Positions 35,750-44,745 of a stretch of DNA of 64,000 bases are shown one piece after another. Each line of letters opens with the position of its first letter. Positions within the stretch are counted from its first letter, which is position 1. A model generated the notes under the pieces. It saw nothing but the letters and a program-made list of their open reading frames with translations, was not told the origin of the DNA and did not search any database. Source of the stretch: Methylorubrum populi (GTDB lineage: Bacteria > Pseudomonadota > Alphaproteobacteria > Rhizobiales > Beijerinckiaceae); the NCBI GenBank assembly GCA_036946625.1, contig JAQIIU010000002.1, positions 992,001 to 1,056,000 of the forward strand, written 5' to 3'. Position numbers and translations under genes: made by a program.

Positions 35750-36928
35750 ATGCTCTCCGCGACACCGCCCGATCATCCGACCCGTGACGCGGGGTTCGGG
35801 GTCTATCTGCACTGGCCGTTCTGCGCGGCGAAATGCCCGTACTGCGACTTCAACAGCCATGTCCGCCACGCCGGTGTGGACCAGCCGCGCTTCCTCGCCG
35901 CCTTCCGCCGGGAGATCGCCCACGCCGCCGCGCTCGCCCCGGGACGCACGGTCACCAGCATCTTCCTGGGCGGCGGCACGCCCTCGCTGATGGCGCCGGA
36001 GACCGTCGCGGGCCTGCTCGACGCGGTGGCCGGGGCCTGGAGCGTCGCGCCGGACGCGGAAGTCACCCTGGAGGCCAACCCGACCAGCGTCGAGGCGACC
36101 CGCTTCCGCGGCTACCGCGCGGCCGGGGTCAACCGCGTCTCGCTGGGCGTCCAGGCCCTCGACGACGGCGACCTCAAGCGACTCGGACGGCTGCACGGCG
36201 TGGCCGAGGCCCTGTCCGCTGTGCGCACGGCCGCGGGGCATTTCGAGCGCTTCTCCTTCGACCTGATCTACGCCCGGCCCGACCAGACGCCGCAGGCCTG
36301 GGCCGCCGAGCTGCGCCGGGCGATCGATTACGCGGCCGAGCACCTCTCGCTCTACCAGCTCACCATCGAGCCCGGCACGCCGTTCTTCGGCCTCGCCCAG
36401 GCCGGCCGCCTCGTGCCGCCGGACGACGACTCCGCCCGCGCCCTCTACGACGTGACGCAGGAGATCTGCGAGGCGGGGGGTCTCCCGGCCTACGAGATCT
36501 CGAACCACGCCCGGCCCGGCGCCCAGTCGCGCCACAACCTGCTCTACTGGCGCTACGGCGAGTATGCCGGCATCGGCCCCGGCGCCCATGGCCGCCTCGT
36601 CCTGCCCGGGGGCCGCGCCGGCACGCTGACCGGGAAGGCGCCGGAGGCGTGGCTCGCCCGCGTCGAGCGCGACGGCCACGGTATCGTGGAGACCGAGAGC
36701 CTCGGCGCGGAAGACCAGGGCGACGAGTTCCTGATGATGGGCCTGCGCCTGTCGGAAGGAATCGATCCGATCCGCTACGCCGCGCTGAAGGGCCGCCTGC
36801 TCGACGCCCGCCGTCTCGACGCGCTGATCGCGGACGGGCTCGTCGCCCGCCGCCCCGGGGGCCGCATCGCCGTGACCGCCCGCGGGGCGCCGGTGCTCAA
36901 CGCGGTGGTGGCGGAACTGGCGGGGTGA
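35750..36928 (+). CDS. hemW: Radical SAM heme chaperone HemW
   Basis: The 392-residue protein has the radical SAM cluster motif CAAKCPYC (Cys25, Cys29, Cys32) within VYLHWPFCAAKCPYCDFNSH, SIFLGGGTPSLM, EANPTSVE, RVSLGVQALDDGDLKRLGR, and a C-terminal HemN_C domain. HemW delivers heme to membrane targets and is often misnamed coproporphyrinogen oxidase. It follows rdgB, as in many relatives. ATG 35750 is taken as start; GTG 35705 would add 15 residues. Confidence 0.94.
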   Translation: MLSATPPDHPTRDAGFGVYLHWPFCAAKCPYCDFNSHVRHAGVDQPRFLAAFRREIAHAAALAPGRTVTSIFLGGGTPSLMAPETVAGLLDAVAGAWSVAPDAEVTLEANPTSVEATRFRGYRAAGVNRVSLGVQALDDGDLKRLGRLHGVAEALSAVRTAAGHFERFSFDLIYARPDQTPQAWAAELRRAIDYAAEHLSLYQLTIEPGTPFFGLAQAGRLVPPDDDSARALYDVTQEICEAGGLPAYEISNHARPGAQSRHNLLYWRYGEYAGIGPGAHGRLVLPGGRAGTLTGKAPEAWLARVERDGHGIVETESLGAEDQGDEFLMMGLRLSEGIDPIRYAALKGRLLDARRLDALIADGLVARRPGGRIAVTARGAPVLNAVVAELAG

Positions 36929-36962
36929 AACCGCATCCGCTCGACGACTTCGGCATCCCCTC

Positions 36963-37100
36963 CGTCATTGCGAGGCTTCAGCCGAAGCAATCCAGGCCGC
37001 CGACCGATCCGGACAGGGCGCGCCACTGGATCGCTTCGCTGACGCTCGCGATGACGGTGGGCGGCGATACCCGAAGCGATCAGCCGGAAACCGGTCGATC
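36963..37100. repeat. Palindromic repeat (CGTCATTGCGAG family)
   Basis: Arms CGTCATTGCGAG...GAAGCAATCCAG and CTGGATCGCTTCG...CTCGCGATGACG (ending 37056) form a long imperfect hairpin of about 94 bp. A tail to 37100 resembles the flank ACCCGAAGCGA...GGAAACGGT of the composite elements. It lies between the converging hemW and PBP-activator genes and reaches within three bases of the latter's stop. Related copies lie at 39903-40000, 48024-48118, 55928-56012 and 63581-63671. Confidence 0.85.
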
Positions 37101-37102
37101 CC

Positions 37103-38296
37103 TCAGATCCCCGGCCGCCCGAGCACCTTCGGCGCCGGGCTCACCACCGTCGCGGCGCCGTTGCGGATCTCGTAGACCGCGAGGGTGCGCTCGCTCAGGC
37201 CCTCGGGCTGGAAGCGGAAGGTGCCGTCGAGGCCCGAAAAGCCCGCCGGGTTGGTCAGCGTCGCGTCGGCGAAGCGCTGCGAGCCGTACTGGCGCACGAG
37301 TGCGACGGAGAGCGACACCGCGTCGTAGCCGAGCGAGGCGGTGCGCGGCGGCGCCTCGCCGAAGCGGGCCTGATAGCGCTGCGCGAAGCCGGCGAAGCCG
37401 GCCGCGTCGGGCGCCGCGAACCGGCCGCCCTGGAAGGCGGGCTGCGCGAGCACCCGCGGGTCGTTCCACAGGGCGAGCCCGAGCGGGCGTACCCGCGCCG
37501 GCGAGAAGCCGATCCTGGTCAGCGCGGAGGCGGCCGCGACGAGACCGTCGGGCGTATCGGGGACGAACAGCGCGTCGGCCTGCGCCGCCGGCCCCGCGAT
37601 CAGACCGCGCAGCCGTTCGACCGCCGGTCCGGGCTGGCCGGCGGCGTAGCGCTCCATCGCGACGAGTCGGGCGCCGCGCCGGGCCACCGCCTCGCGGAAC
37701 TGCGCCTCGACGGCATTGCCGTAGGGGGTCTCCGGGATCAACGCGGCGAAGGAGCGGCGCCCGCCCGCGGTCGCTTCGTCGACGATGCGATCGACCTCCG
37801 ATTGCGGCAGGAAGCTGATGAGGTAGACGCCGCGGGCGGCCACCGCCGCATCGGTCGAGAAGGCGATCACCGGCTTGCCGGCCCCGCGGGCGACGCTCCC
37901 CGCCGCCTGGACGTTGGCCGCGAAGAGCGGGCCGAGCACCACCTCCGCCCCGTCGGCGAAGGCCGCCTGGGCCGCCTCGCGGGCGCCTTCCGGCGTGCCT
38001 CGGTCGTCCTTCACGAGGATGCGCAGGTCGGGCTTCTGGAAATCCTCGTAGGCGAGTTCGGCGGCGTTGCGCAGGGCCCCGCCGACCGCGGCGCCCTGCC
38101 CGCTCAGCGGCACGATCAGCGCCACCTTCACCGAACCGGCACCGATGGTCGGTCCCGAAGCCGCCCGGGGACCGCCCGCGTCCGGCGGCATCGCCTGCGG
38201 CCGCGGCGCGTCCGGTACGCCGACGCAGGCGGAGAGCGCGGCGCAGAGGAGCACGGTCCCCGCGAGACCCGTCAGCCGTCCGCCGCGTCGCGCCAT
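37103..38296 (-). CDS. Lipoprotein of the penicillin-binding-protein activator / type 1 periplasmic binding family
   Basis: The 397-residue protein starts at ATG 38296 after GAGAGGG, with a lipoprotein signal and lipobox LSAC. The rest is a Peripla_BP_6-type bilobal fold: VALIVPLSGQGAAVGGALRN, VKDDRGTPEGAREAAQAAF, EVVLGPLFAANVQA, PVIAFSTDAAV. Similar proteins are annotated as LpoA-like activators of class A PBPs or as leucine-binding homologues. It is divergent from rsmI, the same neighbourhood as lpoA (yraM) in enterics, where yraM-yraN follow rsmI. That synteny supports the LpoA-like reading. Confidence 0.85.
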   Translation of the reverse strand: MARRGGRLTGLAGTVLLCAALSACVGVPDAPRPQAMPPDAGGPRAASGPTIGAGSVKVALIVPLSGQGAAVGGALRNAAELAYEDFQKPDLRILVKDDRGTPEGAREAAQAAFADGAEVVLGPLFAANVQAAGSVARGAGKPVIAFSTDAAVAARGVYLISFLPQSEVDRIVDEATAGGRRSFAALIPETPYGNAVEAQFREAVARRGARLVAMERYAAGQPGPAVERLRGLIAGPAAQADALFVPDTPDGLVAAASALTRIGFSPARVRPLGLALWNDPRVLAQPAFQGGRFAAPDAAGFAGFAQRYQARFGEAPPRTASLGYDAVSLSVALVRQYGSQRFADATLTNPAGFSGLDGTFRFQPEGLSERTLAVYEIRNGAATVVSPAPKVLGRPGI

Positions 38297-38418
38297 CGCG
38301 AACCCTCTCATCCGAGCGCAATCCGCGATGACGATGCGGAGGGCCTTGCGAAAAGTAAATGTGAGGGCGGCCTTCTCCCCGGTCTCCAAAGGCGCGCCGG
38401 CGTGGCATTGTCGCGGCG

Positions 38419-39381
38419 ATGACACAGCGAGTCGACAGGCGGCCCGAGGGCCGACCCCAGGGCCCATCCCGGCCCCCCGCCACCTTCACGGCCTTCGGCC
38501 TCGCCGCGGAGGCCGAGCCCCTGGCGCCGGGCCTCTACGTGGTGGCGACCCCCATCGGCAACCTGCGCGACGTCTCGTTCCGCGCGCTCGCCACCCTCGC
38601 CGCCGCCGACGCGGTGCTGGCCGAGGACACCCGCGTCACCCGCACGCTGCTGATGCATTACGGGATCACGACGCCGCTGCTCTCCTATCACGAGCACTCG
38701 AACGAGGCGGTGCGCGAGCGGATGGTGATGCGGCTGAAGGCCGGCGAGACCCTGGCGCTGGTCTCGGATGCGGGCACGCCGCTTGTCTCGGATCCCGGTT
38801 TCAAGCTCGTCCAGGCGGCGATCGCCGCCGGCATCCCGGTGACGCCGATCCCCGGCCCCTCGGCGGTGATGACCGCCATCGTCGCCGCCGGCCTGCCGAC
38901 CGACCGCTTCTTCTTCGAAGGCTTCCTGCCGCAGAAATCCGGCGCCCGGCGGAACCGGATGGAGGCCCTGGCCTCCATCCCCGGCACGCTGGTGGTGTTC
39001 GAATCCCCCCACCGCCTGCCCGAGATGCTGGCGGATGCCGCCGAGGTGCTCGGGCCCGAGCGGCCGGCCGCGGTGGCGCGCGAACTGACCAAGCTCTACG
39101 AGACGATCCGACGCGACAGCCTCGGGGCGCTGGCCGAGATCTTCGCGCAGGAGGGACCGCCGAAGGGCGAGGTCGTGGTGGTGATCGGCGCGATGCCCGA
39201 GGATGCGGTGGCGCGGGAGGCCGATGCCGGGCTCGACGCCCGCATCGAGGCGGCACTCGCCCGCCACTCGATCAAGGACGCCGCGGCTCTGGTCGCCGCC
39301 GAGACCGGCCAGCCCAGGCGCGCCGTCTACGCCCGTGCCCTGGTTCTGGCCCGCCGTGGCGACGATGAGACCACCGCCTGA
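38419..39381 (+). CDS. rsmI: 16S rRNA (cytidine1402-2'-O)-methyltransferase
   Basis: The 320-residue protein is a tetrapyrrole-methylase-fold RNA methyltransferase: [71 protein letters not shown]. It 2'-O-methylates C1402 in the decoding centre. An N-terminal extension of about 35 residues precedes the domain. The stop lies 17 bases inside yraN. Confidence 0.95.
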   Translation: MTQRVDRRPEGRPQGPSRPPATFTAFGLAAEAEPLAPGLYVVATPIGNLRDVSFRALATLAAADAVLAEDTRVTRTLLMHYGITTPLLSYHEHSNEAVRERMVMRLKAGETLALVSDAGTPLVSDPGFKLVQAAIAAGIPVTPIPGPSAVMTAIVAAGLPTDRFFFEGFLPQKSGARRNRMEALASIPGTLVVFESPHRLPEMLADAAEVLGPERPAAVARELTKLYETIRRDSLGALAEIFAQEGPPKGEVVVVIGAMPEDAVAREADAGLDARIEAALARHSIKDAAALVAAETGQPRRAVYARALVLARRGDDETTA

Positions 39382-39751
39382 TCCGGGCACGCGCCGCCGC
39401 GCCACCTATGCGCGGGGACTCTCGGCCGAAACCTCGGCGCTGCTGGCGCTGATGCTGAAGGGCTACCGGCCGCTCGCCCGGCGCTACGCGGCCTCGGGCG
39501 GCGAGATCGACCTGATCGTGCGGCGCGGGCGTACCGTCGCCTTCGTCGAGGTCAAGGCCCGCGCGAGCCTGGATTCGGCCGCGACGGCGATCGATGCCCG
39601 CAAGCGCGCGCGAATGTCCCGGGCGGTGCGGGCGTGGCTCGCACGCCATCCGCTGCCGGACGATGCGACCCTGCGGGCGGATGCGGTCTTCGTGGCGCCG
39701 CGCCGCTGGCCGCGCCACCTGCCGAACGCCTTCGAAATCGAAGGCGTCTGA
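39365..39751 (+). CDS. yraN: YraN/UPF0102 endonuclease-like protein
   Basis: The 128-residue protein has the YraN pattern: [39 protein letters not shown], a PD-(D/E)xK-like core with E-x-K, and [22 protein letters not shown] helix. The function is unclear; the fold resembles Holliday-junction resolvases. ATG 39365 overlaps the rsmI end by 17 bases. A composite repeat begins two bases after the stop. Confidence 0.92.
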   Translation: MRPPPDPGTRRRATYARGLSAETSALLALMLKGYRPLARRYAASGGEIDLIVRRGRTVAFVEVKARASLDSAATAIDARKRARMSRAVRAWLARHPLPDDATLRADAVFVAPRRWPRHLPNAFEIEGV

Positions 39752-39752
39752 A

Positions 39753-40034
39753 ATACCAACCGGCGATGATCCCGACTCATCGCCGGTTGTCCGCGCGGAG
39801 GCGCGCGTCCGCCGGACGCAGGGAAGCCGACCATCGTTCGGCTTCCCTGCGGCTCGGTATGACGGGTCGTACGCCATCCGGTCGATGAGTTCGGCCTGTC
39901 CTGCGTCCTTGCGAGGCGAAGCCGTGGCAAACCAGGGCGCGCCCTTTCCGGACCTGTCGCGCCCTGGATCGCTTCGCGGCCGCTCGCGATGACGGAGGAT
40001 GGCCAAACCCGAAGCGAACAAGCGGAAACGGTAT
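39753..40034. repeat. Composite ATACC-bounded repeat element, copy 1
   Basis: A 282-bp unit starts ATACCAAC two bases after the yraN stop and ends CGGTAT. The left part (39753-39860) is the structured element also seen at 13880: a perfect 13-bp hairpin CAACCGGCGATGA, a GC-rich hairpin, and a 13-bp stem GCAGGGAAGCCGA with a seven-base loop, closing at GGTAT. The right part (39903-40000) is a CGTCATTGCGAG-family palindrome, followed by AAACCCGAAGCGA and GGAAACGGTAT. The same parts in inverted order make up 63541-63836. It fills most of the 372-bp yraN/response-regulator gap. Confidence 0.85.
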
Positions 40035-40123
40035 CAGTTGCCACCGGCTGCGCGGACCCTGGCGAATGAAACCACGGCGGGCATATGCGTGACGCTGTGC
40101 TCGCTCAGATAGCGAATTTCTAT

Positions 40124-40513
40124 TTAGTCCCGGGCGCTCTCGATGGCGGCGATCAGCGTGCGCTTGAGATCCGTTTGGCTGAAGGGCTTCTGCACCACTG
40201 GCCGGTCGCGAAACGGCTCGCGAATGCCCGCGCCGCCGTAGCCGGTCGAGAACACGATCGGCAGGTTCCGCTCGGTGATGACCTCGGCCACCGGGTAGAT
40301 CGGCTCGCCCGCGACGTTCACGTCGAGGATGGCGACGGTGAAGTCCTCGCTGCGCGCCATCTCCAGGGCGGTGGCGAGACGTGCCGCGGGCCCGACGATC
40401 TCGCAGCCGAAATCGAGCAGCATGTCCTCAAGCAACATCGAGATCGCCGCCTCGTCCTCGACCACCAGCACGCGGGCGCCGGACAGACGATCCTCGTTCG
40501 AATCCACATTCAC
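40124..40513 (-). CDS. Single-domain response regulator
   Basis: The 129-residue protein is a lone receiver domain: RVLVVEDEAA (Asp20, Glu21), phosphoacceptor Asp64 in VAILDVNVAGE, Thr90 in IVFSTGYG and Lys109 in VVQKPFS. The FSTGYGG wording resembles FATGUY-type receivers of alphaproteobacteria that work in general stress or histidine-kinase relays. No kinase or output gene is next to it. Confidence 0.92.
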   Translation of the reverse strand: MNVDSNEDRLSGARVLVVEDEAAISMLLEDMLLDFGCEIVGPAARLATALEMARSEDFTVAILDVNVAGEPIYPVAEVITERNLPIVFSTGYGGAGIREPFRDRPVVQKPFSQTDLKRTLIAAIESARD

Positions 40514-40710
40514 GCCCGGTCGTCTTCCCTATCGATCCGTTCCCGAACCGGAACGCTGTCTCTGGCGGACGGTCGCGTCCTGAATGTCCCGAACGGGGCC
40601 CCTCCGATACGCTTCGGAGACCGACACCCTACCCGGAAAATGTCGCCCGGCACCGGAGCCGTCGCCCGTAAAGCTGGGCGTGTCAAGCACCGGCAAGCCT
40701 CGCTCGTGCT

Positions 40711-41715
40711 ATGCTGAGCCGGACCATGTTATTCCACGAAACATTTCGATCGCATTGTCGCGAACGGGCGACCCTCAAGGGGCGGTCCGGCCTTCGCTCC
40801 GGCCCGAGCCGACGCGCCTTCCTGGCTTCGACCGCCTTGGCGGCGCTGCCGTCCGTTGGTCGCGCCGAGCCCGCTCGCCCGATCGTGATCGGTTCGAAGA
40901 GCGACACGGAAGGTTCGCTTCTGGGAAACCTGATCGCCCTCGCTCTCGAAGGTCTCGGCTTGCCGGTGGAGCGCCGCCTCGGCCTCGGGCCGACGCTGAT
41001 CGTCCGCTCGGCCCTGCTGGCAGGAGAGATCGATCTGTACCCCGAATATAGCGGCAACGTCGCCTTCTTCTCCGGCACCGAGACCGAACCGGACTGGAAG
41101 ACCAGCGAGGGGGCCTACGATCAGGCCTCGCGGCGCGATGCCGCACGCGGGCTGGTCTGGCTGGCCCGGGCACCGGCCAACAACACGTGGCTCATCGCGG
41201 TTCGCGGCGCGCTCGCGCGGGCGCGAAATCTCTCCACCATGGCCGACTTCGCCGACGCCGTGCGAGAGGATCTGATCCGGCTCGCCGCCTCGACCGAGTT
41301 CGTGGAAAGCCCGGCCGCCCTGCCCTCGTTCGAGGCGGCCTACGGCTTCCGCCTGCCGCTCTCCCGCATCGTCAGCCTGCCGGGGGGCGACACCGCGGTG
41401 ACGGCGCGGGCCGCGGCGGAGGGGATCGGCGGGATCAATGCCGGGATGGTCTACGGCACGGACGGGGCGCTGGCCGCGCTCGACCTCGCGGTGATGAGCG
41501 ATCCCAAGGGGGCGCAGATCGTCTACGAACCGGCCCCGGTGATCCGCGCCGGCACGATCGAACGCCATCCGCAGATCCGCGGCGCCCTCGATCCCCTCTT
41601 CGCGCGCCTCGACGCCGACACCCTGCGGCATCTCAACGGAGCGATCGCGGTGGAGGGACGCACCGCCGCCGCCGTGGCGGCGGAATGGCTCGGGCGACAG
41701 GCGGACCGCCCGTGA
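40711..41715 (+). CDS. OsmF/YehZ-like substrate-binding protein
   Basis: The protein (334 residues from ATG 40711; ATG 40726 also possible) carries a twin-arginine-type signal GPSRRAFLASTALAALPSV after a basic leader. The mature part is an OpuAC-type binding domain: PIVIGSKSDTEGSLLGNLIA, LGPTLIVRSALLAGEIDLYPEYSGN, GMVYGTDGALAALDL, and PAPVIRAGTIERHP. This family binds glycine betaine, choline or related osmolytes. Its stop overlaps the permease start (GTGA). Confidence 0.88.
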   Translation: MLSRTMLFHETFRSHCRERATLKGRSGLRSGPSRRAFLASTALAALPSVGRAEPARPIVIGSKSDTEGSLLGNLIALALEGLGLPVERRLGLGPTLIVRSALLAGEIDLYPEYSGNVAFFSGTETEPDWKTSEGAYDQASRRDAARGLVWLARAPANNTWLIAVRGALARARNLSTMADFADAVREDLIRLAASTEFVESPAALPSFEAAYGFRLPLSRIVSLPGGDTAVTARAAAEGIGGINAGMVYGTDGALAALDLAVMSDPKGAQIVYEPAPVIRAGTIERHPQIRGALDPLFARLDADTLRHLNGAIAVEGRTAAAVAAEWLGRQADRP

Positions 41716-42854
41716 GCGCGCGCTTCGTCTTCGGTCTCGCCGCGGCGGCCCTGCTTCCGGCGGTGTTCGCGCTGCTGCCGCTGCTGCATCTGGCCCCCAA
41801 CCGCCTGGTCACCGGCGCACCGGTCATGGCACCCGCCGCGCTCGGCCCCTGGCTCTGGCCGACCGCCGGTCTCGCGGCCCTCGGGCTCGGCCTCTCGGCG
41901 GGCGGTCGCGGGCGGGCCGGCGCCGGGCTCGCGGGGCTCGCCTGTCTCGGGGCCCTCGCGCTGCTGCTGGTCGGGCTCGGATGGGGGGCCGCCGATCTGA
42001 TCGCCGGCAAGCCGTCCGCGACCCGGGCACGGCTGGCTTCCGGCGCCTGGGTCGGCCTGAGCGTCCTCCTCGCCGCCCTCCCCTTCGCCACCCGGCGCGC
42101 CCGCCTGCCCGGCGGCGGCCTGATCGCGGGCGCGGCCGTCACGGTCCTGCTCGCCGGCCTCTGGCTCGCCGGCCGGATCGAGGCCCTCTCCCTCGCCGTG
42201 GAGTTCCGGGCCCGCCGCGGGGAGGTGGGCGTCGCGATCCGCGATCATCTCGCCCTCGCCCTCGGTGCCCTGACCCTCGCCGCCTGTCTCACCGCCGGCC
42301 TCGGCCTCTGGCGGCGCGGGCGCGGCGCCGTCGATCTCGCGGTGGGCGGGGTGCAGGTGGTGCCCGCCGTCGCCCTGTTCGGCGGGCTCGTCGCGGCGGT
42401 CTCGGGCCTTCTCGCGGCGGTGCCGCCGCTGCGCGGTTACGGTGTCTCCGCCCTCGGCACCGGCCCGGCGCTGGTCGGCATCGCCGCCTACCTGCTGCTG
42501 CCGCTGTGGCGCGGCCTCCATGCGGCGCTGCGCGCCCCGGACCCCGCCAGCCTCGACGCGGCCCGGGCCCTCGGGCTGACGCCCCGCCAGATCCTGACGG
42601 ATCTGCGCCTGCCGCTGGGCGCGCCCGTCCTCGTCGGCGGCCTGCGCGTCGCCGCCGTGCAGGCGCTCGGGCTCGCGACCCTCGGCGCCCTCGTCGGCGC
42701 GGGCGGGCTCGGCACCCTGGTCTTCGACGGCATGGCGCAATTCGCGCCGGACCTGATCCTGCTCGGCGCGCTGCCGGTCATCGTCCTCTCACTCGCCGCC
42801 GAATGGACCCTGAGCGGCGTCGAGGCGGCGGCGCGCCGCCGGTGGCCGCGATGA
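41712..42854 (+). CDS. YehY-like ABC permease
   Basis: The 380-residue permease has an N-terminal hydrophobic region of about 170 residues with several extra helices, then a binding-protein-dependent permease domain with the EAA motif SLDAARALGLTPRQILTDLRL. The length and layout match YehY of E. coli (385). It starts at GTG 41712 overlapping the binding-protein stop and overlaps the next permease by ATGA. Confidence 0.88.
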   Translation: MSARFVFGLAAAALLPAVFALLPLLHLAPNRLVTGAPVMAPAALGPWLWPTAGLAALGLGLSAGGRGRAGAGLAGLACLGALALLLVGLGWGAADLIAGKPSATRARLASGAWVGLSVLLAALPFATRRARLPGGGLIAGAAVTVLLAGLWLAGRIEALSLAVEFRARRGEVGVAIRDHLALALGALTLAACLTAGLGLWRRGRGAVDLAVGGVQVVPAVALFGGLVAAVSGLLAAVPPLRGYGVSALGTGPALVGIAAYLLLPLWRGLHAALRAPDPASLDAARALGLTPRQILTDLRLPLGAPVLVGGLRVAAVQALGLATLGALVGAGGLGTLVFDGMAQFAPDLILLGALPVIVLSLAAEWTLSGVEAAARRRWPR

Positions 42855-43567
42855 GACGCCTCGTGCCGGCGCTCTCGCCGCTTCTCCTCGGCCTCGGCCT
42901 CGCGGCGGCGAGCCATCCGGCCGTCGCGGTCCTGATCCTCGGCGGGGGCGCGTACCGCCCGCTCGGCGTCGACCGCCTGACGGAACTGACGCTCAACCAC
43001 CTCGCCCTCGCCGGCGGCGGGCTCTGCATCGTCGCCGTGCTCGGCATCGGGCTCGGCCTGATCGCGACGCGGCGGCGCTTCGCGGCGTCGCGGGGCGGCA
43101 TCGACACGCTCGCGGCCTTCGCCCAGGCGGTGCCGCCGGTGGTGGTGGTGGCGCTCGCCCTGCCGGTCCTCGGCTTCGGCGGCCCGCCGACCCTGCTGGC
43201 GCTCGCGGCCTACGGGATCATGCCGACCCTGCGCGGCACCGTCGGCGCGTTCGAATCCGTCCCGGCGGAGGTGCGCGACGCGGCACAAGCCATCGGCCTG
43301 ACCCCGGGCCAGATCCTCGCCCGGGTCGAGTTGCCGCTCGCCGCGGGCGGCCTGATCGAGGCCCTGCGCACCGCCCTGGTCCTCTCGGTCGCCGTCACCG
43401 CGGTCGGGGCGCTGGCAGGCGCCTCGACCCTGGGCACCCCGATCGTCGCGGGGCTGCAGAACCAGAACTTCGCGGCCATGCTTCAGGGGGCTCTGGCGAC
43501 GGCGGCCCTGGCCTTCCTCGGCGACGCGGGGCTGCTCGCGATGCAGGGATTGGCAAAGGGAGACTGA
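42851..43567 (+). CDS. YehW-like ABC permease
   Basis: The 238-residue permease has six hydrophobic segments and the EAA-type loop EVRDAAQAIGLTPGQILARV. It matches YehW/OpuCB-type membrane subunits. It overlaps the YehY-like gene by ATGA, so the three genes are translationally coupled. No ATPase gene follows: the next gene is on the opposite strand nine bases away. Confidence 0.9.
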   Translation: MRRLVPALSPLLLGLGLAAASHPAVAVLILGGGAYRPLGVDRLTELTLNHLALAGGGLCIVAVLGIGLGLIATRRRFAASRGGIDTLAAFAQAVPPVVVVALALPVLGFGGPPTLLALAAYGIMPTLRGTVGAFESVPAEVRDAAQAIGLTPGQILARVELPLAAGGLIEALRTALVLSVAVTAVGALAGASTLGTPIVAGLQNQNFAAMLQGALATAALAFLGDAGLLAMQGLAKGD

Positions 43568-43575
43568 CGGGCCGC

Positions 43576-44646
43576 CTACTTGTCCAGGAACTCGACCGCC
43601 GCGCCCTTCTCCGTGCGGCTCGCGAGGTCGCGCGCGTCCCAGTTCGTCAGGCGGATGCAGCCGTGGGACTCCGTCTTGCCGACCTTCTCCGGCTCCGGCG
43701 TGCCGTGGATGCCGTAGGAGGGAATCGAGAGATCGATCCAGACGACGCCGACCGGGTTGTTCGGCCCCGGGTGGATCGAGAACTTCTTGCGCGCCTTGAC
43801 GCCCGCGAAGCGGTACTTCGGATCGTAGGTGTACCACGGATCGAAGGCGACGGCCTTCACCTTCGCCGAACCGTCCGGCGCCGGCTTCTCCTCGCTGCCG
43901 ATCGAGGCGGGATAGTCGGCCGTCAACCCACCGTCGTCGCCGTAGGCCCGGACCCTTTTCGTGCGCTTGTCGACCTCGATGCGGGCAACCTTGGGCGCCA
44001 CCGGCGCCCCCTCGACCTTGCCGTCGCCGAGGGGAGGCACCGCCGCCACGACGAGGCTGCCGCCGGCCTTGTCGAGCGGCACGTCCGGGTTGAGGGCGGA
44101 GAGCAGGTCGCGCTGCATGTGGAAGCGCTCGGCCAGCATCTCCCGCGTGTTGATGTAGCGCATCGGCCCGACCTCGGCCTGCTCCTCCATCCTGCGCGGC
44201 ATCTTGTCGACGAAGGGGCCTTTCACATCCTCCTCCGTGATCGTGTACCGGGTCACGACCGGATCGCGGCTCGTCGCCTGGAGCCGGTCGAACACCTCGC
44301 GGGTAAGCCGGTCGCCCGCGGGCAGCCCCTGCGCCGCGGCGAAGGCCGCGATCGCCCCGCGCAGGTTGTCGCCGTCGCGCCCGTCGATGGCGCCGGGAGA
44401 GAACCGGGCCCGGTCGAGCAGCACCTGCACCTTGACCAGCAACGGATCGGGCTTCTTCGCCGCGTCTTGCCCCGGTTTCTTCGCCGACGGCTCGGAAACC
44501 TTGTCGGTCTTCGCGTCCGGCTCGCGGAACGCCGCGTTCTCGATCGCCTCGCGGGTCAGCTTCGGAGCCTCGGATTCGGCGGCCTGCGCGGTTGCCGACA
44601 GAAGACCGAGCGCCGCCAGCGCTCCCCGCATCCACGCCCGTCCCAT
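43576..44646 (-). CDS. L,D-transpeptidase
   Basis: The 356-residue exported protein has a signal peptide (ALAALGLLSATAQAAE), a peptidoglycan-binding-like helical region (RARFSPGAIDGRDGDNLRGA), a LysM-like segment, then a YkuD catalytic domain ending in ESHGCIRLTNWDARDL with nucleophile Cys330. Such enzymes make 3-3 cross-links or anchor lipoproteins; Rhizobiales depend on them heavily. It is followed on the same strand side by an extensin-like envelope gene upstream. Confidence 0.93.
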   Translation of the reverse strand: MGRAWMRGALAALGLLSATAQAAESEAPKLTREAIENAAFREPDAKTDKVSEPSAKKPGQDAAKKPDPLLVKVQVLLDRARFSPGAIDGRDGDNLRGAIAAFAAAQGLPAGDRLTREVFDRLQATSRDPVVTRYTITEEDVKGPFVDKMPRRMEEQAEVGPMRYINTREMLAERFHMQRDLLSALNPDVPLDKAGGSLVVAAVPPLGDGKVEGAPVAPKVARIEVDKRTKRVRAYGDDGGLTADYPASIGSEEKPAPDGSAKVKAVAFDPWYTYDPKYRFAGVKARKKFSIHPGPNNPVGVVWIDLSIPSYGIHGTPEPEKVGKTESHGCIRLTNWDARDLASRTEKGAAVEFLDK

Positions 44647-44745
44647 CGTCCGTCTACGCTCCCTGGCCCACGATCAGGGACAAGCGATGGCCAAGCCCTG
44701 CCGTTCCCGCGGCGAAAGGCGCCCGTCGGGCCCGGAGTCGGCCGC

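Noticed and set aside
37080..38489. A 469-codon minus frame over the PBP-activator gene
   Set aside because: The overlapping 397-residue frame has a lipobox and a periplasmic binding fold; the longer one is Arg/Gly-rich noise.
40490..40510. GTTCGAATCC, which looks like a tRNA T-loop
   Set aside because: No matching T-stem, anticodon arm or acceptor stem surrounds it, and it lies in the start region of the response regulator gene.
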